64,000 bases of DNA, taken from NCBI GenBank assembly GCA_002483145.1, contig DLHJ01000014.1, positions 496,001 to 560,000 on the forward strand, given 5' to 3'. Below, in pieces: positions 45,894 through 53,253 of this stretch (position 1 is the stretch's first letter; every line of letters begins with the position of its first letter). The position numbers and the translations under genes are program-made. The notes beneath the pieces are model-generated. The model was not told the DNA's origin. It saw only the letters and a program-made list of their open reading frames with translations, and did no database searches. Source of the DNA: Cellvibrio sp. UBA7671 (GTDB taxonomy: Bacteria; Pseudomonadota; Gammaproteobacteria; Pseudomonadales; Cellvibrionaceae).

Positions 45894-45927
45894 AAAAGCC
45901 GTACTATTTTGCAATAATACGGCTTTT
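45894..45927 (-). terminator. hairpin between acpP and fabF
   Basis: The stem AAAAGCCGTA/TACGGCTTTT with a 14-base loop is A/T-flanked on both sides. It lies about 47 bases after the acpP stop and 110 before fabF. It is probably a partial terminator that lets acpP exceed fabF. Confidence 0.75.
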
Positions 45928-45973
45928 CGAAAACAGGTATCAGCTGCCGGTTAAATAACTACAAACAAGCAGG

Positions 45974-46210
45974 TTATGCCAGATTGGCATTGATGTAATC
46001 GATAGCTAATTGAACGGTAGTGATTTTCTCGGCTTCTTCATCCGGAATCTCAGTTTCGAATTCTTCTTCGAGAGCCATTACCAACTCTACGGTATCCAAA
46101 GAATCAGCGCCCAGATCTTCGACGAAAGAAGCTTCGTTTTTAACTTCGTCTTCTTTCACACCCAGTTGCTCAGCAACGATCTTTTTTACGCGTTCTTCAA
46201 TGCTACTCAT
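45974..46210 (-). CDS. acpP: acyl carrier protein
   Basis: The 78-residue acidic protein carries the growing fatty acid on a phosphopantetheine attached to Ser37 in the motif [20 protein letters not shown]. Length and motif match AcpP exactly, and it lies between fabG and fabF as in many proteobacteria. AGGAG stands upstream of the ATG. A promoter with a GC-rich discriminator lies about 100 bases upstream and a hairpin follows, so acpP can be transcribed as a short separate message. Confidence 0.98.
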   Translation of the reverse strand: MSSIEERVKKIVAEQLGVKEDEVKNEASFVEDLGADSLDTVELVMALEEEFETEIPDEEAEKITTVQLAIDYINANLA

Positions 46211-46306
46211 GATGTTATGTAACTCCTAGTGGTTATATGTTCGAAACACCTGACTGATCAAGCCAAAAAACAGCTGAGTCGAGCGTTCCGGTCAAAATCG
46301 TCGCGC

Positions 46307-46335
46307 ATTTTACATCGATTTTCAGGTTGTTGTAA
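46307..46335 (-). promoter_or_regulatory. acpP promoter
   Basis: On the minus strand TTACAA and TAAAAT are separated by 17 bases and followed by GCGCGACG. The GC-rich stretch resembles that of the tRNA promoters in this window. Confidence 0.65.
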
Positions 46336-46404
46336 TGCCAAGAGGCAAATTTCTTTGATTTTTAGAATATAACCCATAAAAAACAACAAGTTATAAGCAA
46401 AAAA

Positions 46405-47151
46405 TTACGCCATATACATGCCGCCATTGACGTGAATTGTCTCTCCACTGATGTAAGCACCCGCATCACTGGCGAGGAAAACAACAACAGAAGCAATCTC
46501 TTCAGGTGCACCAAGACGCCCTAATGGAATACGGGATAAGAGCTGTTGTTTTTGCTCTTCTGGCAACACTTTAGTCATATCGGTATCGATAAAACCTGGC
46601 GCAACGGTATTCACGGTAATATTGCGTGAACCCACCTCTGCGGCCAAAGAGCGCGCAAAACCGGCGACACCAGCCTTGGTTGCGGCGTAATTGGATTGCC
46701 CTGGATTACCCATTGCACCCACAACCGAACTAATATTAATAATGCGTCCCCAGCGGGCTTTCATCATACCGCGCAACACACCTTTACTCAGGCGATAAAT
46801 TGCGCTCAAATTGGTATTGATAACATCAAACCACTCTTCATCACTCATGCGCATCAACAAATTATCTTTAGTGATGCCGGCGTTGTTAACCAGAATTGCA
46901 GGTGCACCGAATTCATCACCCACTTCTTTCAGCAAAGTCGTAACAGAATCAGCATCGGTTACATTTAATACTTTACCAGCACCGCGAATACCAAGCTCGG
47001 TAAAACGCGCAGAAATTTTCTCCGCACCTGAGACACTGGTAGCAGTGCCGATCACAATCGCGCCCGCCTTACCCAACTGCTCAGCAATAGCTGCACCAAT
47101 ACCGCGGCTGGCACCAGTAACCAATGCAACTTTATCATTCAGGTTCATCAT
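46405..47151 (-). CDS. fabG: 3-oxoacyl-ACP reductase
   Basis: FabG reduces 3-oxoacyl-ACP with NADPH. The 248-residue SDR has VTGASRGIG, NNAG, and the catalytic Ser/Tyr/Lys in NISSVVGAMGNPGQSNYAATKAG. The C-terminal ETIHVNGGMYM is typical. Two adjacent ATG codons could start it; AAGGGA lies upstream of both. The fabD-fabG-acpP order confirms the assignment over other SDRs. About 70 bases separate it from fabD. Confidence 0.96.
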   Translation of the reverse strand: MMNLNDKVALVTGASRGIGAAIAEQLGKAGAIVIGTATSVSGAEKISARFTELGIRGAGKVLNVTDADSVTTLLKEVGDEFGAPAILVNNAGITKDNLLMRMSDEEWFDVINTNLSAIYRLSKGVLRGMMKARWGRIINISSVVGAMGNPGQSNYAATKAGVAGFARSLAAEVGSRNITVNTVAPGFIDTDMTKVLPEEQKQQLLSRIPLGRLGAPEEIASVVVFLASDAGAYISGETIHVNGGMYMA

Positions 47152-47223
47152 TTATCGTTCCCTTATAAAAATCTAGAAAGTAGAAAACTAAAAACAGATT
47201 AAAAAAATGGAATATTCAATTAG

Positions 47224-48165
47224 CTAAACAAAACTGATTAAAGCTGCCTGCAACTCTTCCGGCTTTTCAACTGAAGTTGTTATTAGTTCGGCTTTGATGC
47301 GCTTATTCAAACCAGAAAGCACCTTGCCTGGACCACACTCCAGCGTAGCTGTAATTCCTTTTTCAGACATAGCATTAACGCATTCAACCCAACGAACAGG
47401 ACTATAAATTTGCTCGATCATTAGTGCTTTAATTTTTTCCGGATTCACTTCAGTTTCTGCTGTCACATTGTGAACAACAGGCGTTTTGGGCACAGAAAAA
47501 ACCGTTGCGATAATTTGTTCTGCCAAACGCTCTGCTGCGGGACGCATCAACTCAGTATGAAACGGCGCGCTTACTGGCAAAGGCAATGCACGCTTTGCAC
47601 CAGCTTCTTTGCAGAGAGCACTCGCACGCTCTACTGCCGATGCCGAACCTGCAATAACAACCTGACCAGGTGAATTAAAATTCACTGCAGCAACCACTTC
47701 ACCCTGCTCTGCTTTTTTGCAGGCATCAAGAATCAAAGCATCATCAAGACCGATAATCGCGGCCATAGCACCCTGCCCTGCAGGAACAGCCTCTTGCATA
47801 AATTTTCCGCGCTGCTGCACTAGCTTTACTGCATCTTTAAATTCCACTACGCCGGCGCACACCAACGCTGACCACTCACCCAAACTATGGCCAGCCATCA
47901 GCGCAGGCTGACTACCATTTTTTTCTTGCCACGCACGCCATACTGCAACGCTCGCCGTTAACAAAAGCGGTTGGGTGCGCTCGGTTAAATTAATTTCGTC
48001 TTGCGCGCCGGTTTGAACTAACGCCCACAAATCGTAACCCAGAACACTCGATGCCTCAGAAAAAGTTTTTTCTACTATTGAGAACTCGGCCGCTAGTTCT
48101 GCCAGCATGCCAATTTTTTGCGAGCCCTGACCCGGAAATACAAAAGCAAGATGTTGATTAGCCAT
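47224..48165 (-). CDS. fabD: malonyl-CoA:ACP transacylase
   Basis: FabD transfers malonyl groups from CoA to ACP. The 313-residue protein has FVFPGQGSQKIGM at the start, the catalytic serine in MAGHSLGEWSALVCAG and the histidine in VSAPFHTELM. Length and position between plsX and fabG are standard. It is cytoplasmic and essential in related bacteria. Confidence 0.97.
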   Translation of the reverse strand: MANQHLAFVFPGQGSQKIGMLAELAAEFSIVEKTFSEASSVLGYDLWALVQTGAQDEINLTERTQPLLLTASVAVWRAWQEKNGSQPALMAGHSLGEWSALVCAGVVEFKDAVKLVQQRGKFMQEAVPAGQGAMAAIIGLDDALILDACKKAEQGEVVAAVNFNSPGQVVIAGSASAVERASALCKEAGAKRALPLPVSAPFHTELMRPAAERLAEQIIATVFSVPKTPVVHNVTAETEVNPEKIKALMIEQIYSPVRWVECVNAMSEKGITATLECGPGKVLSGLNKRIKAELITTSVEKPEELQAALISFV

Positions 48166-48222
48166 AATGATTAAACGCTTCTCTTTTTGGGGAACATTAA
48201 ATTTTTAGAAATGTAGATTTTA

Positions 48223-49245
48223 CTAAGCTTTAGCAATGCCTTCAGCTTCACACAACACCCGCTGGATTCGTGCAGGCACTTTATGGATAACTTGTTCACG
48301 CGCCACAACAAGTGCCTGTAAAAATGCTTTTTCATCTGCGCCGCCATGACTTTTAATGACAGTTTTTTGCAACCCTAGAAAACTTGCACCATTATATACC
48401 GATGGATTCAACTCGTGCTGTAAGCGCTTAAGTAAAGGCAGCGCCAACAGACTCAAACATCTATTAAATAAATTTTGTTTTACAATCTTTGAAATTTTAT
48501 TTGCGATAAATAGTGCGACACCTTCGCTGGCTTTTAATGCAATATTGCCGTGAAAACCATCACAAACTATAACATCTACCGCTCCGGTAAAAATGCTATT
48601 TGCTTCGACAAAACCGACATAATTAATGCGCGGATCTTCTTGCAAAAGTAATTGTGCAGCTTTTAACGTATCAGTCCCTTTTTGCTGCTCGGTGCCAATA
48701 TTCAAGAGTGCAACACGCGGAGATACTTCACTTGACGCACCAGCCAAGACACTTCCCATCAACGCAAACTGATGAAGGTAGTCCGGAGGGCAATTAATAT
48801 TAGCGCCCAAATCCAATAAATAGGTACTTCCTGCTTCCACAGGCATGGATTTACAGATAGCCGGGCGCTCAATAGCTGGAAAGGTTTTAATCAGGAATTT
48901 TGCTATAGCCAACAATGCTCCTGTATTGCCCGCACTCACACAGGCATCAACGTCATTGTTGCGTAACAAATCCAATGCCATCCACATTGAAGAATCTTTT
49001 TTCTGACGCAGTGCCAGCAAAGGATCATCATGCATGCTGACCACATCAGCAGCATGCACCAGCGAAATCCGCTCGTGTAATTTTTGGGATTGGGAAAACA
49101 AAGAAAGAAGCTGGGTTTCATTGCCAACCAACAGCAAATCCACATCAGGAAATTGTGTTAAAAATTTTTGAGAGGCTGAAATAGCAACGCGGGGACCTAA
49201 GTCCCCGCTCATAGCGTCAACCGCTATTCGAATTCTTGCCGACAA
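48223..49245 (-). CDS. plsX: phosphate acyltransferase PlsX
   Basis: PlsX makes acyl-phosphate from acyl-ACP for phosphatidic acid synthesis. The 340-residue protein has AVDAMSGDLGP at the start, SAGNTGALLA, LLDLGANINCPP, VALLNIGTEQQKGT and VCDGFHGNIALKASEGVA, all family signatures. It lies between rpmF and fabD, linking ribosome protein and lipid synthesis as in E. coli. Together with gpsA at the left end of the window it supplies phospholipid precursors. Confidence 0.97.
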   Translation of the reverse strand: MSARIRIAVDAMSGDLGPRVAISASQKFLTQFPDVDLLLVGNETQLLSLFSQSQKLHERISLVHAADVVSMHDDPLLALRQKKDSSMWMALDLLRNNDVDACVSAGNTGALLAIAKFLIKTFPAIERPAICKSMPVEAGSTYLLDLGANINCPPDYLHQFALMGSVLAGASSEVSPRVALLNIGTEQQKGTDTLKAAQLLLQEDPRINYVGFVEANSIFTGAVDVIVCDGFHGNIALKASEGVALFIANKISKIVKQNLFNRCLSLLALPLLKRLQHELNPSVYNGASFLGLQKTVIKSHGGADEKAFLQALVVAREQVIHKVPARIQRVLCEAEGIAKA

Positions 49246-49269
49246 GGTGCAGTCGTCTTGAGTAAATAA

Positions 49270-49452
49270 TTACTCGTCGCTGCCTTTGTCAATCACTTTA
49301 CGGCCGCGATAGAAACCGTCAGCAGTCACATGGTGACGCAGGTGTTTCTCACCGCTGGTAGCGTCAACTGACAGGGTTGGACCGGTCAGGGCATCGTGTG
49401 AACGACGCATGTCGCGCTTGGAACGAGATTTTTTGTTTTGTTGAACTGCCAT
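49270..49452 (-). CDS. rpmF: 50S ribosomal protein L32
   Basis: The 60-residue basic protein opens with [21 protein letters not shown] and ends with [16 protein letters not shown], the L32 pattern. It lacks zinc cysteines, as is usual in this group. Its place between yceD and plsX is conserved. GGAG stands in front of the ATG. Confidence 0.97.
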   Translation of the reverse strand: MAVQQNKKSRSKRDMRRSHDALTGPTLSVDATSGEKHLRHHVTADGFYRGRKVIDKGSDE

Positions 49453-49492
49453 GGTTTGCTCCTATTTACTTACTCGTTGGAACCGAGGCGCC

Positions 49493-50026
49493 TCAGGGTT
49501 TCGGCGAGCTCTTTAATTGTTCCAACACCTGAAATGGGTTTTTCTCTCTTTTTACTTCCACCGGTTTGCCACTCGAATAAAGCTTGCTATCGATGCAAGG
49601 CTCTTCGTGATAAGCAACGGCAGGTAAACTTAACAACAGCTCCTCTTCGATCATATCGTAGAGATCTGTAATGCCCTCGCCCGTAATCCAAGGCTCAAAG
49701 TGTGGCGGCAATTTATTTGCCCCCTCTTCGTCCCATACAATTCCGAGTGAGATATCGCTTTGAACAGGCACTGTCACTGGCTCCAAGCAACGCTGACAAA
49801 TCAAAGACAATTCAGCATGCGCAGTTCCAACAACAACCTTTTTCTTTTCCTCACTAATCTTGAACTCAAGCTTTACTTGAACTTCTCCACCTGAACTTTC
49901 TGTAGCCTCTGTAACACGGGCGAGGTCAGAAACAGCAATATAACCCTCCAAAACGACGCCGTGTTGGGCGAATTTTCGTGGGTCACCCTGCCGAGGCAGA
50001 ACTTTGTTAGAAGGGGTCTTAAACAT
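49493..50026 (-). CDS. yceD: YceD family 23S rRNA accumulation protein
   Basis: The 177-residue protein (DUF177) has the conserved CQRCLEPV motif near residue 95 and a second acidic region with ADLYDMIEEELLLSLP-like sequence (TDLYDMIEEELLLSLP). In plants and bacteria members support 23S rRNA accumulation. It is the first gene of the rpmF-fab run and is divergent from maf. About 40 bases separate it from rpmF. Confidence 0.92.
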   Translation of the reverse strand: MFKTPSNKVLPRQGDPRKFAQHGVVLEGYIAVSDLARVTEATESSGGEVQVKLEFKISEEKKKVVVGTAHAELSLICQRCLEPVTVPVQSDISLGIVWDEEGANKLPPHFEPWITGEGITDLYDMIEEELLLSLPAVAYHEEPCIDSKLYSSGKPVEVKREKNPFQVLEQLKSSPKP

Positions 50027-50156
50027 AAGCGCGCCATAATAGGGATATCACCCTGCGGTGTCAAAGAAAAACTGGTCAAATAGCGCTATTTAGTGGCTTG
50101 GGAGTAGAATCGCCCCCTTATTTAGCGTTTCACTACCCATAAATTACGGCCATTTC

Positions 50157-50774
50157 ATGACACCCCCCAAAATACTGCTTGCCTCAAGCTCTATCTATCG
50201 CCGCCAGTTACTACAAAAACTGGGACTAGCCTTCGACTGGGCAAGCCCAGATATAGATGAAAACCATCAACCGGAAGAGAGCCCCGCGCAACTGGTGTAC
50301 AGGCTCGCCGAAGCCAAAGCTCACCGCCTTGCAAGCACTTACCCAAACCACCTGATTATCGGCTCAGATCAAGTCGCAACACTCGACAACTGCATACTGG
50401 GCAAACCCCACACACATATAAATGCTGTTGCGCAACTCAGAAGTTTTCGCCAACGCGAAGTCACATTTTTGACCGGCCTGTGCCTATTCAACGCGACAAC
50501 AAACCGCACCCAAACCAGTGTTGAGAGCTATAAAGTCAGATTTCGCAACCTGTCTGATGAGCAGATAGAGAGCTACTTACAGCGCGAGCAACCCTACGAT
50601 TGCGCCGGTAGTTTTAAATCGGAGGGATTGGGGATTTGCTTGTTTGAGCAACTTGCGGGCGATGACCCAAACACGCTAATAGGTCTGCCGCTAATTGCCC
50701 TTACCCGGATGCTTGCCACAGAAGGAGTGGATCCACTAAGTCAGCCAGCCAATTTTTTCCATGTAAGCAATTGA
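50157..50774 (+). CDS. maf: Maf-family nucleotide pyrophosphatase (YceF type)
   Basis: Maf proteins hydrolyse non-canonical nucleotides; the YceF branch prefers 7-methyl-GTP. The 205-residue protein has LLASSSIYRRQLLQKLGL at the start, the ESPAQLVYRLAEAKA segment, IIGSDQVA with the catalytic aspartate, and YDCAGSFKSEGLGICLFE. The neighbouring rpmF-plsX genes support the YceF branch. Its last 34 bases overlap the convergent HAD phosphatase gene. Confidence 0.92.
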   Translation: MTPPKILLASSSIYRRQLLQKLGLAFDWASPDIDENHQPEESPAQLVYRLAEAKAHRLASTYPNHLIIGSDQVATLDNCILGKPHTHINAVAQLRSFRQREVTFLTGLCLFNATTNRTQTSVESYKVRFRNLSDEQIESYLQREQPYDCAGSFKSEGLGICLFEQLAGDDPNTLIGLPLIALTRMLATEGVDPLSQPANFFHVSN

Positions 50775-51403
50775 TCAAACCGATCCAGGCACAACTCCGG
50801 CTGATAGCTATGCAATCGGTCAACATGGTGTGCCCCGTAGCTAACTGCAATACGCGGCATATGAATACGGCGCGCCATTTCCATGTCGTATTCAGTATCG
50901 CCAATCATTACTGCTTCACCCGCAGCCACACCAAATTCACACAATAACTCTTCCAACATCAAGGGATCAGGCTTGGATGCCGTTTCATCGGCACAACGGG
51001 TAGCATGAAAAAAATCAGCCACACCCAGCACCCCGAAAATACGATCGAGCCCCTTGCGGCTTTTCCCTGTAGCAATAGTCAAAGTATGCCCATCAGCCTT
51101 AAGGCGGTGCAACGTATCCATAACACCCGGAAAGAAATCGGACGGACGCACCTCATCAAGTGACAAAAAATGGGTTGCATAGGCATCGCGCAAACGCTGA
51201 CGCCCAGACAAATCAACTTCGGGATACAAACGGTGAATGGCCTCCGGCAACCCAAGGCCAATAATGTTGTGAATATGATGATCAGCCAATGGCACCCACC
51301 CCATATCCTGCGCAGCAAGCTGCATAGCCTTGGTAATTTTGGCCTTTGAATCACTCAGGGTGCCATCCCAATCAAAAATAAACAGCAATTGCTCTCTCCA
51401 CAA
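50741..51403 (-). CDS. HAD-IA phosphatase, phosphoglycolate phosphatase-like
   Basis: The 220-residue protein has FIFDWDGTLSDS (nucleophile Asp and acid Asp), TIATGKSRKGL (motif II), a lysine in ASKPDPLML and MIGDTEYDMEMA (motif IV). It belongs to the Gph-like group of HAD phosphatases. A gene of this kind accompanies rluC in Pseudomonas. The substrate is unknown. It starts 6 bases after rluC, so the two are co-transcribed, and it ends inside maf on the other strand. Confidence 0.88.
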   Translation of the reverse strand: MWREQLLFIFDWDGTLSDSKAKITKAMQLAAQDMGWVPLADHHIHNIIGLGLPEAIHRLYPEVDLSGRQRLRDAYATHFLSLDEVRPSDFFPGVMDTLHRLKADGHTLTIATGKSRKGLDRIFGVLGVADFFHATRCADETASKPDPLMLEELLCEFGVAAGEAVMIGDTEYDMEMARRIHMPRIAVSYGAHHVDRLHSYQPELCLDRFDQLLTWKKLAG

Positions 51404-51409
51404 TACAGG

Positions 51410-52420
51410 CTAACTAACCGCAAGCAACTTTCCCAAAGGGATGGCCAAATCAGGCGGCAAGGGAGCATCAACATGCGTAAGCTCGTCCGACTCGGGCAAA
51501 TAAAACGAGAGCGCAGAGGCATGCAAAAACAAACGCTTTATACCCTGCCCGCGCATTGCTTCATTGATCTCATCATTGCCATACTTTTCATCACCCACTA
51601 GCGCACACCCTGTGTACTGAGCATGCACCCGAATTTGATGAGTCCGGCCAGTAATCGGCCGCGCCTCAACCAAACTAAAACCATCAAAACGTTGTAACAA
51701 CTTAAACTCAGTCAAGCTTGGCTTACCTTCGGGATGAACCCGCACCACCCGCTCTCCACCTGCCACCTCTGTTTTCAACAAAGGCGCATTGACCTGATGG
51801 GCGCGTTTGGGCCAATCACCAATCACCAGTGCCTGATACACCTTGGTTATACCCCCCGCACCTGCAGACTTGTCGCGCAACGCAGCTTGTAAGTGACGCA
51901 AATAGCTACGTTTTTTAGCCACCATAATGCAACCAGACGTATCCCGATCAAGGCGGTGCACCAACTCCAAATGACGAGCTTCGGGGCGCATCTGGCGCAG
52001 CGTCTCAATTAATCCGAGCGTAATGCCGCTACCGCCATGCACTGCCAAGCCCGGCGGCTTGTTGATAATCAATAGGCCATCATCCTCAAACAGGATGGAT
52101 CTGGCCAGCAGCGCCATCATTTGATGGCTCGCTTTAGCCTCAGTCCCCGCCTCCGCAGTCCTTATCGGTGGAACCCTGACCGAGTCGCCCGCCATTAATT
52201 TGTATTCAGGCTTTATCCTTCCCTTATTAACACGTACTTCGCCCTTTCGAATCACATTATAAATTTTCGATTTGGGCACACCTTTGAGACGTGCAATCAG
52301 GAAGTTATCGAGTCGCTGACCAGCCTGATCTTCATCGATAGAAATGATCATCACCTGTGCAAATGGAGAGGATTCGATAGTTTGAGATGTATTTTCAGGG
52401 GATATTTTCATAGCCGCCAT
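51410..52420 (-). CDS. rluC: 23S rRNA pseudouridine(955/2504/2580) synthase RluC
   Basis: The protein of about 336 residues has an S4 domain (QRLDNFLIARLKGVPKSKIYNVIRKGEVRVNKGRIK) and an RluA-type catalytic domain with HRLDRDTSG. It ends in the TGRTHQIRVHAQ signature. S4 plus divergence from rne identify RluC, which makes three pseudouridines in 23S rRNA. The start is uncertain among three ATG codons within 24 bases; none has a strong ribosome site. The HAD gene follows in the same transcript. Confidence 0.92.
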   Translation of the reverse strand: MAAMKISPENTSQTIESSPFAQVMIISIDEDQAGQRLDNFLIARLKGVPKSKIYNVIRKGEVRVNKGRIKPEYKLMAGDSVRVPPIRTAEAGTEAKASHQMMALLARSILFEDDGLLIINKPPGLAVHGGSGITLGLIETLRQMRPEARHLELVHRLDRDTSGCIMVAKKRSYLRHLQAALRDKSAGAGGITKVYQALVIGDWPKRAHQVNAPLLKTEVAGGERVVRVHPEGKPSLTEFKLLQRFDGFSLVEARPITGRTHQIRVHAQYTGCALVGDEKYGNDEINEAMRGQGIKRLFLHASALSFYLPESDELTHVDAPLPPDLAIPLGKLLAVS

Positions 52421-53253
52421 GATACCCGATACCACCTGATAACCGAACCAGCCACACCATTTAACGAGCTAAAAACTTATGTAAATCACTGATTTAATTG
52501 CCGCATATGAGGAGAGCTGCTATATTCAGACAGCTGATACAGGCTGGTTTCCGGATCGCGCGCAAAAGACAGGCGCATCATTAGGAAATACCGCTGACAG
52601 CAGGAGCGCCTGCCTCAATACACTATTAATGTATGAAGCTCCCGCTCTTGATGACACTGACAACGATAGAACGCAAGCCAAGCTTGCCAACTATCCTAAC
52701 AATCGCGTCAACCAACGTTGCACTCATTGTTAACACTGTTTTTGTTTTGCTGAACTCAAGAAAGCTCTATTTGTAAATTCCGGATAACAGCGTCGCATGC
52801 GATGCACAACTTTATCCGATGCTAATTTTGCAGGTTGCCAAATTTAATCTTGTGGTTTGACTGTTAAAGCTAACCGCCTGATTGAGAAGCCGATTTGAAG
52901 ATCGATTATCTTCACACTGTCGCTCGATCAACCGAGATCAATAGATGAACAACCCGGCCGCAATAGGATGGAATACCGCCTTGGCCGAGCACCACAATAA
53001 GCACTACAAATAGGAAAGCCGGAAACTCCGGTGTACATGAATGAGCCAAATGGGCCATCTGGTTATTAAAGGCTAGTATTGCAGCCGCTGTAAAGCGATT
53101 ACACTGCGCAAGCCAACAGGTAGACCCCACCAACCGCTAGTACGAGCCCATCATCAATCGGGTAGCGCATTAGTCCACAAGGTTGCGCAAAACATCGCCG
53201 TGTTCACCTTGATTGTCGCGTCAGCCAGACGCTCACAAACAATTAGGTAACAC
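52421..53253 (+). other. long leader/intergenic region between rluC and rne
   Basis: About 830 bases separate the divergent rluC and rne genes with no convincing coding frame. The region probably holds the rne promoter and a long untranslated leader, since RNase E in E. coli controls its own mRNA through such a leader. Visible hairpins include CAGGCGC/GCGCCTG near 52570-52615 and CCGGA/TCCGG near 53022-53036. I could not pick a reliable -10/-35 pair. Confidence 0.5.

Noticed and set aside
52912-53133. 73-residue open frame in the rne leader, minus strand
   Set aside because: No ribosome site, no recognisable pattern and unlikely composition; the region is better explained as leader sequence.
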